A stretch of DNA of 64,000 nucleotides, taken from contig JAHRBS010000001.1 of NCBI GenBank assembly GCA_024305745.1, forward strand, positions 2,294,001 to 2,358,000, written 5' to 3'. The notes below the pieces were generated by a model. That model saw only the letters and a list, made by a program, of their open reading frames with translations. It was not told the DNA's origin and did not search any database. This document shows positions 33,164 to 44,079 of this stretch, piece after piece. The position numbers and the translations under genes are program-made. Source of the stretch: Polyporus tsugae (Eukaryota > Basidiomycota > Agaricomycetes > Polyporales > Polyporaceae). Every line of letters begins with the position of its first letter. The stretch's first letter is position 1.

Positions 33164-34749
33164 TCAAACGCTCTCCAACGTTCTGGCATCGCGCTTCGAC
33201 TCCGTCGTATGCATGGAAATGTCATCAGCGACCTCGAACGAGCCTGTACTCCGGATAGAGTACGTCAATGCAACGTTGGTCAGCGTTGGACCCTCCAACG
33301 CCGAGGCAGCAGCAGTAGTGGCGCTCTCGCTCTCGGCGGTCGTCAAACCATTCTCTATCGGAGAGCGGTTGAGCGCGACAAGGACTATGATCAGCATCGG
33401 ATAGATCGCCTGGCAAGAAGTCACTGCGTCAGCTGGGAAATACGCCGGCGGGACCCAATATGAAGATCTCACAACGACGGGCACAAAGCATCCGTACGTG
33501 TAGTACGCCTCCGCCTGAAGAAGCGCATTCTGCGTAGGCTGAAAGGGCGCGTTTGGTCGAGCCGACCCGAGTTCGTACAAGACCAGCAGAATCTAAGCGT
33601 GTATGTGACAGTGAGCATCAATTACGGTGCAAGCAATTCGAGGGCGAAGGCGTACCAGGAGAACGGTGTATATCGTCCCCGATTCTAGCAACAAGATGAA
33701 CGCTTTTGCAACCCTGGCCTTCCGATTACCACCGAGGCTGCTGCGCAACATTTTTCTATGCTGCCTGGTACTCAGAATCAATAGCCGTATAGCAACGAAG
33801 GATGGCATGAAAACCTACCAGGCCTTGAACCCAATCAGACACGTAGCGAGCACGTTTGTCCCCAACGAGAGCACCGCAGAAATCTCCGAGAACGTGCCCG
33901 CTTGAAAGAGGTAGTTCGGGAAGAGACATGGGCACTGGTGACATGGGCACTCGTGGTCCCCGAGTACGATGGACGCGATCCCGAATCCTGCCCCAGGAAG
34001 CGTCAGCACAACATGCTCAGGTTGTGCGGGATGGTTAGACGTACCGAAAGTAAGCGCAACGAGAAGCACCCCGATGTAGCAGACGAGCCTGCTCCGCCAT
34101 ATCGCGCACGCCCGCCACCACACGATGCTGTCCCCCAATATGACCTGGACGATGCATGATGCATGAGATCCCGGGAGGAGCGACACAATACAAGCGTCAA
34201 CCCACGTTGAGACCCAGTGTCATCGTCATGATCATCGCGTGCGTCGAAACCTGCGAACTGAGTGCATCGACGTCCATGCTGGTGAAGGCACCCGAAAACA
34301 TCCCTCTTTGCGCCGCAGAGACGGTCTTCCCTACACTCCCAATGTACCACCCTTTCGCGGCCATCCACAAACCCGTTGATGCATACAGGAGCAGTGTGCT
34401 TGGGAGGAGTACCCGCACGGATGTCTGTCGGAGTCCATTTCGACTATATTTTCAAGCCAACGTTAAGGGTTATAATACGTAGAAGAAGTCTGCTAATTCA
34501 CGCACAAGAGGAAGTACACGGCGACCATGACGAGCGCCGTCAAGATGCCTGCCACCGAGTGAACCAACTCAGCACGATATCCTGCCAGTGAGCAATGCCG
34601 AGGGAGCACGTACCGAACAGAACACTCGACAACCCCATCTCCAGGGCGACGTACGGGAGGTCCGCCGCGAAGAACTGCGTGACGTTGAGCGCGAGATCGT
34701 TGATCTCAACGTAATGCAGCCCCGCATCTGGCGGCACGTCGAACGGCAT
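33164..34749 (-). CDS. Seven-helix integral membrane protein, basidiomycete family
   Basis: Eight exons sum to 1161 bases, 386 residues, all with canonical short introns (54-65 bases). The first intron must use the acceptor at 34549 (65 bases); the nearer AG would make a 32-base intron. About seven hydrophobic helices are visible, among them LTALVMVAVYFLLF, VLLPSTLLLYASTGLWMAA, MIMTMTLGLNVILGDSIVWW, VCYIGVLLVALTFGFGIASI, AFILLLESGTIYTVLLILL and AIYPMLIIVLVALN. The motif ILGDSIVWWRACAIW is typical of a family frequent in mushroom genomes with no assigned ligand. The polar C-terminus carries no known domain. A 15-base tandem duplication in exon 5 produces the cysteine-rich loop ECPCHQCPC. The start at 34749 precedes an extracellular-looking N-terminus with an NVT glycosylation site. 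It is convergent with the DUF6533 gene. Confidence 0.85.
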
Positions 34750-36148
34750 GCTAGTGAGGGCAGCTAGGCGACGCCAGGACGAGATTCGAGCGGACGCAGG
34801 GGTCCCTGGTTATAACTTTGGAGGGCACGGGCTGGGCGCCGGTGAAACGATTTGATCTATATATCAACAGTGACGGCGAGACTAAAGCCCGGGGTTAAGC
34901 GTCCAAAAGAGGCACGTATGTAGGTCTCCGACCACCTGCCCATCTGAAACAGGCCACACTTCCCGAAACTGTGAGAGGGGAGGCTGGTGAGGCCGGTAAG
35001 GCCCTGCAGCGGGAGCAGCCGAGCTCGGAGGGCACCTTTGTAAGTCCGAATTTCGAAAGTCGGGGTGGAGCAGCCGCGGCGTCGTGTGCGTCCCGCTCCG
35101 AAGCCTAGGCCCGGATCAGGTGAGTTGACACAAACCTGTCCCTGCTAAAAGTGACGATTAAAATGCATGCGCGTCATGTTCAGAGGATGGGGAACTGACC
35201 CAAAAGAACCCAAAAGTCGCTTGGAGGCAACTTGGTTTGACAGCAGTTGGCAGTGCCCGGGTCTGGACCTTCTTGCAACGGAGACAGCATCGCTAAAAAG
35301 TAAAGGACACAGCTTGGCAAGGTCGGTAGCACAACTTTTGTGGGGCGATACATAAGCTATGGCCAGATTGCCAGTGGCGGAGGCTTCAGTGGGCTAACGG
35401 CGCAGGAAGGATTTCCGCACTGCAGATTCCGCATCCGCAGCTATCCTAACGGTCCGGAGGCTCTACGTCCCGTCTGTCAGCGTCCCTGGTCTTGACCTCC
35501 CGGAGCTGGCAGCTGTTACCTGTGTCCCTGGCCCGTCCGAGCTTGTGTCTCAATGATAACCGTCCGCAACCATTTGGTTCCAGCGTCCATGGATAGGACA
35601 GACCAGAAGGACGCACGATGTGCGGATCTGACACCGGCAATGCACTGCAACTATGTAAGTATCCAGGCGAAATGCACTTGCAACTTGTGGCCGCGAAGGT
35701 TGTGGGCTGCGGAATTGAGAGATTGCTGTAACGTTGATCAACTACCGGACTGCACCCAGCAGCAAATGCCCTCCCGCAAGTTGACCCAGCGCCTCAGTGA
35801 GTGAAAGCTTCGATGCCAGCCAGAATCTGGGGCGGGCGGGCGGTCAGTTGAGGTCAGTGGAAAGCTGGGTACTGTGTTGAGAGGGGATTGAGATGATCCA
35901 CACTGCGCAGATGATCATAGAGACTCGAGAGTGAGTGTCCCGGCCAGCCTGCCAGTGCCTTTGCCTTTGGCCTGTGCCTCTACGCGTAAGCCCACCATCG
36001 GTCCGGCCGGTCCGGTTCTCAGTTGGGTTGTGGGACAAGCCAGGCTCTGCAATCACTGGGCCTTCGACCTCGACCACCTCCTTGGACTGTGTCTCCTCCT
36101 CCTACGCAGTTAACACTAACACGGCTCAAGTGATACAAAATTCTGCGG
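34750..36148. other. Intergenic between divergent membrane protein and GWT1
   Basis: About 1.4 kb with no supported gene; it should contain the promoters of both flanking genes. Confidence 0.5.
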
Positions 36149-38226
36149 ATGGACGCGATGAACGATGACTACAAGGCGTCCAAGGAGGCGTTTGTGTCTG
36201 GGATGACGGGTTCCACCATAGGTCACATCAATCTGGTCTCTCTGGCTTCATTGGTGAGTTCTGCCGTAAACGAAGGCACGGGCTGACTGGGTTGACTGAG
36301 CTTAGTTGTCAATAGCTCTCCATTCGGCCGTCCGGACGCGCCTTCCCCCAAGTCGATCCTTTCAGTTCCTGACAGAAGCTGTCCTCCTCATCGTCCCTCT
36401 TCTTCTGTCGGTGACAATCTTTGCAAGTTCGCCAGTCGTCCTATGCTTGCTTCTCGCCGCTCCGACTGGTCTAATTCTACTCCTACCCCGGCGAGAGTCG
36501 GGAACGTGGCTCCCCTCGTCCCTCAAACACAGTCGTCAATCCTCGCGCGCATCGAACCCTTCTCGGAACCCTAGCCCATCGAGGGTTTTGTCGATAGCAA
36601 TACCCCCGTTACCCGCGCTTACAACATACCGGGCCCACATGCTCCTCTTGACGTTCATCTGTATCCTTGCCGTCGACTTCCCCGTCTTTCCACGATTCTT
36701 GGCGAAGTGCGAGACCTACGGTGTTTCTATGGTGCGTTCAAATCATTTATGTTCGTACTGCCGGTGATTAAATCCTCCCCTCCCTCAAAGATGGACATTG
36801 GCGTCGGTTCCTTCGTCTTCTCTCAAGGAGTCGTATCCGCGATACCTCTTCTGAAGAACCCTTCGCACCTTACCGAGCCTCTCTTACCCAAGGTCACCAC
36901 AGCCCTACGGAAGTGCTCGCCAGTCCTCCTTCTCGGGCTGTTGAGGACGATATCCGTCAAGGGGACGGAGTACCCAGTAAGCGATCAGTATCTCCGTTAC
37001 AAGAGCGATTGCCAATACAAGCCAGGAACATGTAACAGAATATGGCGTACACTGGAACTTTTTTATCACGCTCGGCCTGTTACCAATATTTCAAGTACTG
37101 CTCCACCCCTTGATAGTGTATATTCCTATTTCCCTTCTGAGCCTCGTGGTGGCTACCTGTATGCACTCCATTTACTTCGTCGTCCTGCACTCGTCCTGAC
37201 AAAAATTCTATAGCTCACCAACTCGCCCTCTCGACCGGCAAGCTCGCGCAGTTTATTCTCGAGGCTCCACGGGTTAGTGTCGTTTCTGCGAATAAAGAGG
37301 GACTGATATCTATGGCAGGTGATTAGCACACCTCTTCCCCCCGTAGTTCAGAAGGCTGAATGCAGGATGCCATCTAGGTTACCTGGCTATCCACCTACTG
37401 GGGCTGTCGACCGGCACGCTCCTCCTTGCGCCGTCGCCCTCCTACTTCCGCCGCCAGCAGCAGCAGCTTGCGCAAGAGGCGTCCGGAACCGCGCGCCAGC
37501 GACCCTCTGTCAGCGACTCCGACACCGATGACGATGTCCCTTCTCCAATCTCCCCATCCTCCCCTGCCAATCCCTCCCCTACTACCCGCGTCGTCGAGGT
37601 GCGGCGCGAGAATGACAAAACCGCGACGGAGCTCTGCTCGTACGCCGTCCTCTGGTGGGTCCTCCTCGGCGCCCTGAAGCTCGCGGACATCGGCGGGGGC
37701 GTGTCCCGCCGGATGGCGAACCTGCAGTATGTCATCTGGATCGCGGCGTACAACTCGACGTTCATCCTCGGATACCTCGTGCTCGACCTGGCGTTCTTCC
37801 CGAGCCCGCTCAGCCGCTCAGTGTACTCACCGACGTCGAAGCTCAAGCTCCACCCTGACCCGCGGCTACTCAACGCGACGCGGCACACTGGGGCGGCGAG
37901 CGTGAGCATGGGCGTAAGCGCGGACAGGAGGCGCGAGACTGGGGCGGAGGCGGGCGGCGGCGCGCAGCCGCTGCTCGAGGCGATCAATAAGAACGGGCTG
38001 GTGCTATTCTTGCTGGTGCGTGCTTGCTAGGGCTTTCCTTTCCGGCACCGGTTTCTGACGAGTGCTGGGTTGACGACAGGCGAACGTGGCGACAGGGCTG
38101 ATCAACCTGTCTATGCAGACGATGTACGCGTCGGATTGGGTGGCGATGGTCGTGCTCATGCTCTACAGCTTCGGCGTGTCTGCTGTCGCGTGGGCGTGTC
38201 GGCACAGGAAGATCTGGCGGTTCTGA
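36149..38226 (+). CDS. GWT1: GPI-anchored wall transfer protein 1 (inositol acyltransferase)
   Basis: Gwt1 (PIG-W) acylates the inositol of glucosaminyl-phosphatidylinositol in the ER membrane, an early step of GPI-anchor assembly needed for cell-wall mannoproteins. Seven exons sum to 1740 bases, 579 residues. The start [20 protein letters not shown] is the family N-terminus (YK..KEAFVS..TG). More than ten hydrophobic helices follow. Conserved blocks are [40 protein letters not shown] (with the key FPRRFAKTE..G.S.MD motif), [47 protein letters not shown] and [20 protein letters not shown], ending [21 protein letters not shown]. All introns are canonical (49-64 bases). It appears intact. Confidence 0.95.
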
Positions 38227-39408
38227 GGAGGGGGCTCGAAGTCGCAGTGTCGGCTGGTCGTACCATAGCATACGACATACGACGAGCACAAGAATAGAGG
38301 GACCCTCCGCTCCTGATGTTATTCAAGCCTCTCTCCCCGGCAGTCGTTGCTTCGCTGCGCTCGAACAGATGTCGTCACCCAGGGCCCGGTTCTCCTCTCC
38401 TCTCCTACTCTCCTTCTACCGCCATGTCCTCCACCGCGTCCGTAGACGCCACTCAGAGCGTGACGGGGCTGTTCGACATCCATCTCAGGCTTCTCAGTGA
38501 TTCCTACCTGGCTTTTTGCCCACAGAGGTTTTCAGGTTTGCTGATGTTGTACTCCTCCCCTAATACCTATCCCCTCTGAATCCTAGCACCAATACAACAG
38601 ATGTTGCTCACAGCTCAACTAGCGGAAGCGCGGTACATACGGAATACTATACCCCGACGCCTAGTAGTAGTCCTCCGAGTCGCCGCCGCCGTGCCCGCCT
38701 AACGCAGCTGGGGGTGATTTAATCTGGGTAGAACGTGAAGTGCAAGTTTATGGGCTCAGGCTATGATTGGCAGGTAGCACTGGCCATGGCGAGGCAATGA
38801 ATCCGAGTTGACATGGCCGAGGAACGAGAGCATGCATTAGATGTTAACTCAGAGTCACATAAGTACATGACGGGCCGGTATGTAGACCGGGCCGGCGGAC
38901 CCCGCAAGATCTCTGAAGCGCTCAGCCGATTTGGTCCGAGTCCGAGTCCGAGCGATCGCGGCTCCGGAGTCCATCGTCGGGTATCGTTCAAGGGTCCCGG
39001 GCCAGCACTGCAGTAGCCATCCCGGGAACCGGTGGTTTAAATTCGATGCCTATAGCGAAAGCTAGGTTCGTCCACATGCCCTGCAGAGTCACGAATCCCA
39101 TCGTTGGCACGCCGGCCTCAGCCTCGACGAGACTCCCATGATGTTAAACAGCAATCGCGAGGAATCTCAAGGATACCCGTGACATATGTACCTCTGCTAT
39201 CGTCGGGGATGTGAGTTCACAATACTCTAGGATGGCACTGAACACTCATATGTATCACCCACCACAGGCTCGATCAACACGTTCGCGGCGACGAGGCTGA
39301 CCTTTGTCTGGTCACAACCGTCAGCCCTATACTTGGGAACCAAATAAGGCCACACTTTAGATCCACGGAGCTTCATCTCTTCATCCCCCCCATTATCACC
39401 ACCTCAAT
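38227..39408. other. Intergenic, no gene recognised
   Basis: This is the spacer after GWT1 and promoter region of the next gene. GTCCGA is repeated three times at about 38935-38952. No coding frame is supported. Confidence 0.5.
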
Positions 39409-41458
39409 ATGTTCTCCACGACCAAGCCAGTCATCTCTTTCATCGTCGTGCTAGCATTGCTCCAGCTAGTCTCGAGCGAGCCCCTGTCCTCGATATTTGG
39501 CCAGCTTTGCATCCTCCTCTCCTTCATTCATGGTTTCGGGTAAGCAGTCCAACCTTCCTTCTTTTTAGAATGTACTTAGCCCCCCCCCCCCCCCCCCCCC
39601 CCCGCAGATTCCTCTTGACTGGCATGACCCCTCCGTCCTTCAACCGTTTCGCATCCGCCCTCCCTCCCGTCCCGTTCTTTCTTGCCCATGCCAGGATCTC
39701 ACCCTCGGATGCTTTCCACGGTATCACCACCGTGATCGCCTTCGCTTCCACCGTAATCAGACCTCTCTACTCCCTCACCACTACCATCCTCATCTGGACT
39801 CTCACCCACTGTTTCGTAATCTTCCTCGGCACAAGCGTCCACATCGCTCTCTTTGTGCTCTTCCGCCCCGAGGCCCACAGGTGTTCCAAGTGCGGCACAG
39901 GGCGTGAGCCTGAAGCGGCTCCCATCGTCGTTAAGGTAAGTCTAATCTCGATCGCCGATCGTATACCGTGTTGCCTCAGAGGCGACGTCGGATGTGGCAT
40001 GTGTGTTTGTGTCAACTAACAACAACATTGCTACACATGTCGTCATCAGATACTCGATTGGGCATGGCGCTGTACTAGGTGGACCACACTCGATCGCAGG
40101 GCACGAATGGTATCTCTGCTTGTGCTAGTCAACCACCGAACGACTTCTGCGACTCAGACCGCACCGGATCCTCAGCCACGGATGCTTCGATGTGCATAGA
40201 CGAGACGGATGTGGCTTCATCCTCGACGCAAGACTCGGCGGACTTCAGCTTCGATGACGACCTGGACAGCGGCGCAAACTCGACTTGGGACTCGGACACA
40301 ACTTCCGCAACACTACTATCAGACTCGGACATCTGCAATATCGCAGCTCGCTTCAACCATGCCCTTATCAAGGAGCGCTTTTGTGTTGCGGACTCGATCT
40401 TGTGTACTCCTCAGACCGGCTGCAAGTACCAGCTGGCTATGGAGGCCGACAACATCCCTGACGATGCAATCGACTCTAGCTCGGACTTGAACGATACTTT
40501 TCCTCCGCTCGGCGGTCTTCTCAATGCCAGCTTCTCCTCGACTTCGATTTCTGCCCAGTCCCCGCCTCCGTCTGGGAGGTCCTATGCTGCCTCATCTAGT
40601 TGCTCGTCCTTCGGCCTGTCCTCGTCGCCGACGCGCGTCAGCAACACCCTCAACAGCGTCTTCTCTACTTCATTCACTGCCGTTGCAAGGGCGACCTCAG
40701 GATCTCGTTCGGCACCCGCTTCACGTCACTCATCCTTCTCTTCCAACGCGCCGCTCTTTCGGCCCCTCAGCCTGTTTGCATCGTCGACTTCGTCGGATGT
40801 TTCACTCGCTTTTAGCTCGCCTTCCCCCTCCCGCGCACCTTCTACATATGGTCGCCTTATGCTTCTGCCCGCCGGCAATCGTTCCTGGGCCTCGTCCGGC
40901 TCTTCCCTCTCGGACATCTTTTTCGACGCGCCGGAACCGGGAGTGGACCTGCCGTCACCCTCCTCCTCCCAGGCTACATCGAACTCAAGGTTCCTGCCGT
41001 CACCCTCCTTGATCCACAGCCTCACAAATGCCCCAACGCATGCACCCTTCATACCCGCATCCCTCTCCGCCTGGCACCTCGCCGAAGGAAACCCAGTCGC
41101 GGACGACTCCCCACCCTGCCCGCTGCGCATCTTCGGCATCCCCACCGAGGAGCTCCCCGCGCACTCATACAGCGTGACTCCTTTCGGCGACTTCTCCGCG
41201 AAGGACGAGGCGTACCTCCGCACCGCGCTTGGCCTCCACGAGCCCGCCTCCATGCCCCGCCGCGGCTTCTGGACTGCGTCCTCGGGCCCGCGAAGGTGGC
41301 ACCCCATTGGTCGCGAATGGCATGAGTGGGTCTTCCCCGGGCGCCAGGGCCGTAAGCCGACGTTCGTGTCTGAGGAGATCGCGGTGCAGGCTCCGTACGA
41401 CGAGGACGAGCTCGGGTATTTGTGGACGAGATGGGGATTTTGGCCCGCTTCCATCTAG
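39409..41458 (+). CDS. Serine-rich membrane protein with C-terminal LRxALGL/FPG module
   Basis: The family is not named to my knowledge. Three exons (39409-39539, 39608-39935, 40079-41458) sum to 1839 bases, 612 residues. Residues 1-24 form a signal peptide or first helix (KPVISFIVVLALLQLVSSEP), followed by more hydrophobic segments (ITTVIAFASTVIRPLYSL, ILIWTLTHCFVIFLGTSVHI). A CSKCGTGRE knuckle follows. The last 460 residues are polar, Ser/Asp-rich, and end in DEAYLRTALGLHEPASMPRR, GFWTASSGPRRWHP and EWHEWVFPGRQG, homologous to the end of the gene at 2356-3427. The first intron has an uninterrupted run of 24 C as polypyrimidine tract (39580-39603). The exon 2-3 junction uses the acceptor at 40078 because the nearer AG breaks the frame. 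Confidence 0.65.
39580..39603. repeat. Poly-C run of 24 at a 3' splice site
   Basis: The run immediately precedes GCAG at the end of the first intron of the gene at 39409-41458. Its length may be miscounted by sequencing and may vary between strains. Confidence 0.85.
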
Positions 41459-41854
41459 GAGCCGAGGCGTGTGTTCGTCTTCTTACGGAGATGGACATGG
41501 GACACTGTAATGGTCCTGGCAGCTTGAGGTTTTGGTTTTTCTTGGATATGGTCCCACAGCTCATGGGCTGGCTCATCACGACTTACGATCTCCAGACTCA
41601 CTATATTTCCCAACGCACCCCCTCGCCCGGACGCACCCCACAAGTGTATTCGCATATGGATTTTCTTGTGACGCGTACGGTTTAATTTCCAACGCGCCGA
41701 ATCATATATGATCACACCGCACGTGCATTTCGATGGAACGTGCGGACTAAAGTACAGGTTGGAACAGGTACATGCTACAAAGCCATGGTGTCATAAGCAG
41801 AAGAACATGAAGGTGTACAGTCCCAAAGTCAAGGGTATGCGAAATGCATGTTGA
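41459..41854. other. Convergent intergenic region
   Basis: This is the space between the stops of two convergent genes; it should hold both 3' ends. Nothing else is seen. Confidence 0.5.
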
Positions 41855-43579
41855 TCATACGAACTCGGGGGACTTGCCGATGGCGTAAGCGTTCAGACAG
41901 TCGACGAGCGGCGTATGCACTAGCGCCGCCGCTCTCAAGTTGGTGTCGACAGCTTGCGGGACCGGCGGATAACACTGTTCGCGTGAAAAGAAGCAGTCAG
42001 CATCGGGCCGGCATTCGGCTGAGCAGATAAAAGAAAGGAAATGTGTACGAAGCACGTAATACGATGATAGAAGGGGAGCGGAGAAAGCGGAAATGCGTGT
42101 GATTTACGAGGATGCGCGACGTGACGTACAATTGTAAAGTTTCTTGCGAGTGCGAGGTCGGAGGAGAGCCTGGAGCATGCAAGCCGGACGATATGCCATG
42201 CGCTCTCGAACGCTGTTAGCTTGTGCTGCAGCACGTCGCAGCTGTCCTGGATCTCGCCTGCGACTTGCTCGTGCGCCGTGAGCTCGTGTTCCCCGTTCTG
42301 GAGCATCGGTGCCTGTTCTAGCGATTCGTCTAAACAGCGCCGGGTAAGTGGTTAGCCCGCAAGTCCGCAGATCGAGGTCGTGATGATAGGCCAGCGGATC
42401 AAGGTCGGCGTGCGACGGAAAACGTTGTCGTGAAACCGCGACCAATAACAATCGCAGAGATGGCACGTACCGCGGTTAAAATGTACATCGACCGAGATGC
42501 CGACTGGATAATAGATATGATGTATGGATCAGCCCAAAGCCAAGCATATACAGAGTGAACGAGGACGCACAGCACGTGAAACGCAATTTCTCGAGACGGG
42601 CGAGTGCCACCTTGAACGTGTAAACTAGCTTCGTCAAGAGCCTGTTCAGGGTCTGTGGAGGATGCGGTAGAGCGGGTAAACGCCACAACCCATGGCCAAG
42701 AGGCAGCGATAAGTCAGTAGCGGCGCAGGCAATCTAGCGATATATAGCAATGGTGAATGCGCGGCGGACCTGCCAGATCGTGTAGCAAAGTCTAAAGGAA
42801 TTCGAAGCATTCAGTAGTGGGATTCATAATCCAGTAGTTCCAAACAGATAGAACCAACGTACCCCTCGATACCGGTCCAGATGCTCTCGAAGAAACCAGA
42901 CGGCTCTGCCTTGATCCTTAGCGTACTCGCGACCTTCCGCGGAAATAATTCGACGTCCTTCGATAGATCGCTAAAGCTCTCCGCGTTGTCCTTTGCGGCA
43001 TTTAGGTGAATAGGGATGGTCTATACACGGCACACGACAACGCATATAGTCAACGGATACCCGACGCTAACGCCGCCGGTCGAATGTAATAACTCGTACC
43101 TCAAGAAACTTCCCGATCATCACTTTCTTCTGATCCACAGACAAATCCTCGGATTGCGACAAGGGGACCAAGATCTCCGCAAAGTCTGAAAAGAGGGCAA
43201 TACGATCATTACGAACGCTTCACGCCAGCACGAGGTGGATACGCACTCTTTAAGAACTGCGCGCAGAGCCCAGCATTCTGCTGAGACTCGCGATAAATCT
43301 TCTTATGTCTCTACTGACCCCAATGCACACACGATCAAAACATGGCGCGGCTCCAGACAAGAGGGAAGTGCGCACCTGACGCAAAGCGTTCCACTCCTTG
43401 CTCAACGGATGTTTGTCCCCGATCTCGGGCGTCGCCTCGAGCTCCGCAGCAACGGTCTTGAACAGCTCCTGGATATTTTGCTGGTCGTTCCTCAGCGTTG
43501 TGAAGTTCTGCTTCAGCTCTGCGCGGGCCCGATAGTGCGCCTGGACATCGCTGTACGTGGGGAGGCTGCTGTCATTCAT
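41855..43579 (-). CDS. Tandem paralogue A, helical protein of unknown function
   Basis: I do not recognise the family. Exons resolved from the start are 43376-43579, 43247-43256 (only 10 bases), 43100-43185, 42863-43020 and 42770-42791 (22 bases), then an exon starting at 42652 and two C-terminal exons ending at 41855; phases agree through the first five. Visible segments are NDQQNIQELFKTVAAELEAT (coiled), FAEILVPLSQSEDLSVDQKK, IPIHLNAAKDNAESFSDLSK, a more hydrophobic helix LNRLLTKLVYTFKVALARLE, a late helix LTAFESAWHIVRLACSRLSS and the end AVDTNLRAAALVHTPLVDCL. There is no signal peptide. The helix order, with one hydrophobic hairpin-like stretch followed by a tryptophan-bearing helix, is faintly like alpha-helical pore-forming proteins, but this is conjecture. 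Exons between 42480 and 42306 are not fully resolved. Confidence 0.65.
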
Positions 43580-44079
43580 CCTTGGCAAGGTGGCCCAACT
43601 CGGAGCTCAGCTCGGGGCAAGTCAACAAGCAGGGAAAACGCAACGAGGCAGTTCAAGAGGGACGATAGGACACGGATCGCGCAGACTGAGTCAGGGCTAT
43701 CGCAGACCAGGTGCTGCGCATGGCAGGCCGCTAGCGGGAGGGACGGGGTGCTGGTGCAGTCGTCGACTGAGGGTGCGAGGCCGCGCGCATACATTGTCAT
43801 CACGTGCTCGGATCTGGACCTCTTGATTCGCGACATTGACCAAGGTTCTGGCAGGAAGGGTCAGGGTAACACACTCGTGGGCCCAAGGCAAGGCCTTCAG
43901 TAAGCAGGATCATCACCATACGTAGTACACACACCATAGTAGTACAAGGATAGGCGGGTTATACGCGCTACAAAATCTAAGGGTACTTGATGGAAACGTG
44001 AATGCATACAGCCTGAACTAGTCCATGCAACAACCTGAATGAGATAAAAGATAGCGCAAGCTACACGACTGCGAGTCTG
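43580..44079. other. Spacer between tandem paralogues
   Basis: This should hold the promoter of paralogue A and the 3' end of B. There is no coding frame of its own. Confidence 0.5.

Noticed and set aside
34582..34613. A 32-base first intron in the seven-helix membrane protein
   Set aside because: It is shorter than any workable spliceosomal intron here; the next AG (34549) gives a 65-base intron in the same frame and a better hydrophobic helix.
40079..41458. Separate gene starting at GTG 40079
   Set aside because: There is no ATG start; a 143-base intron joins it in frame to the upstream membrane exons.
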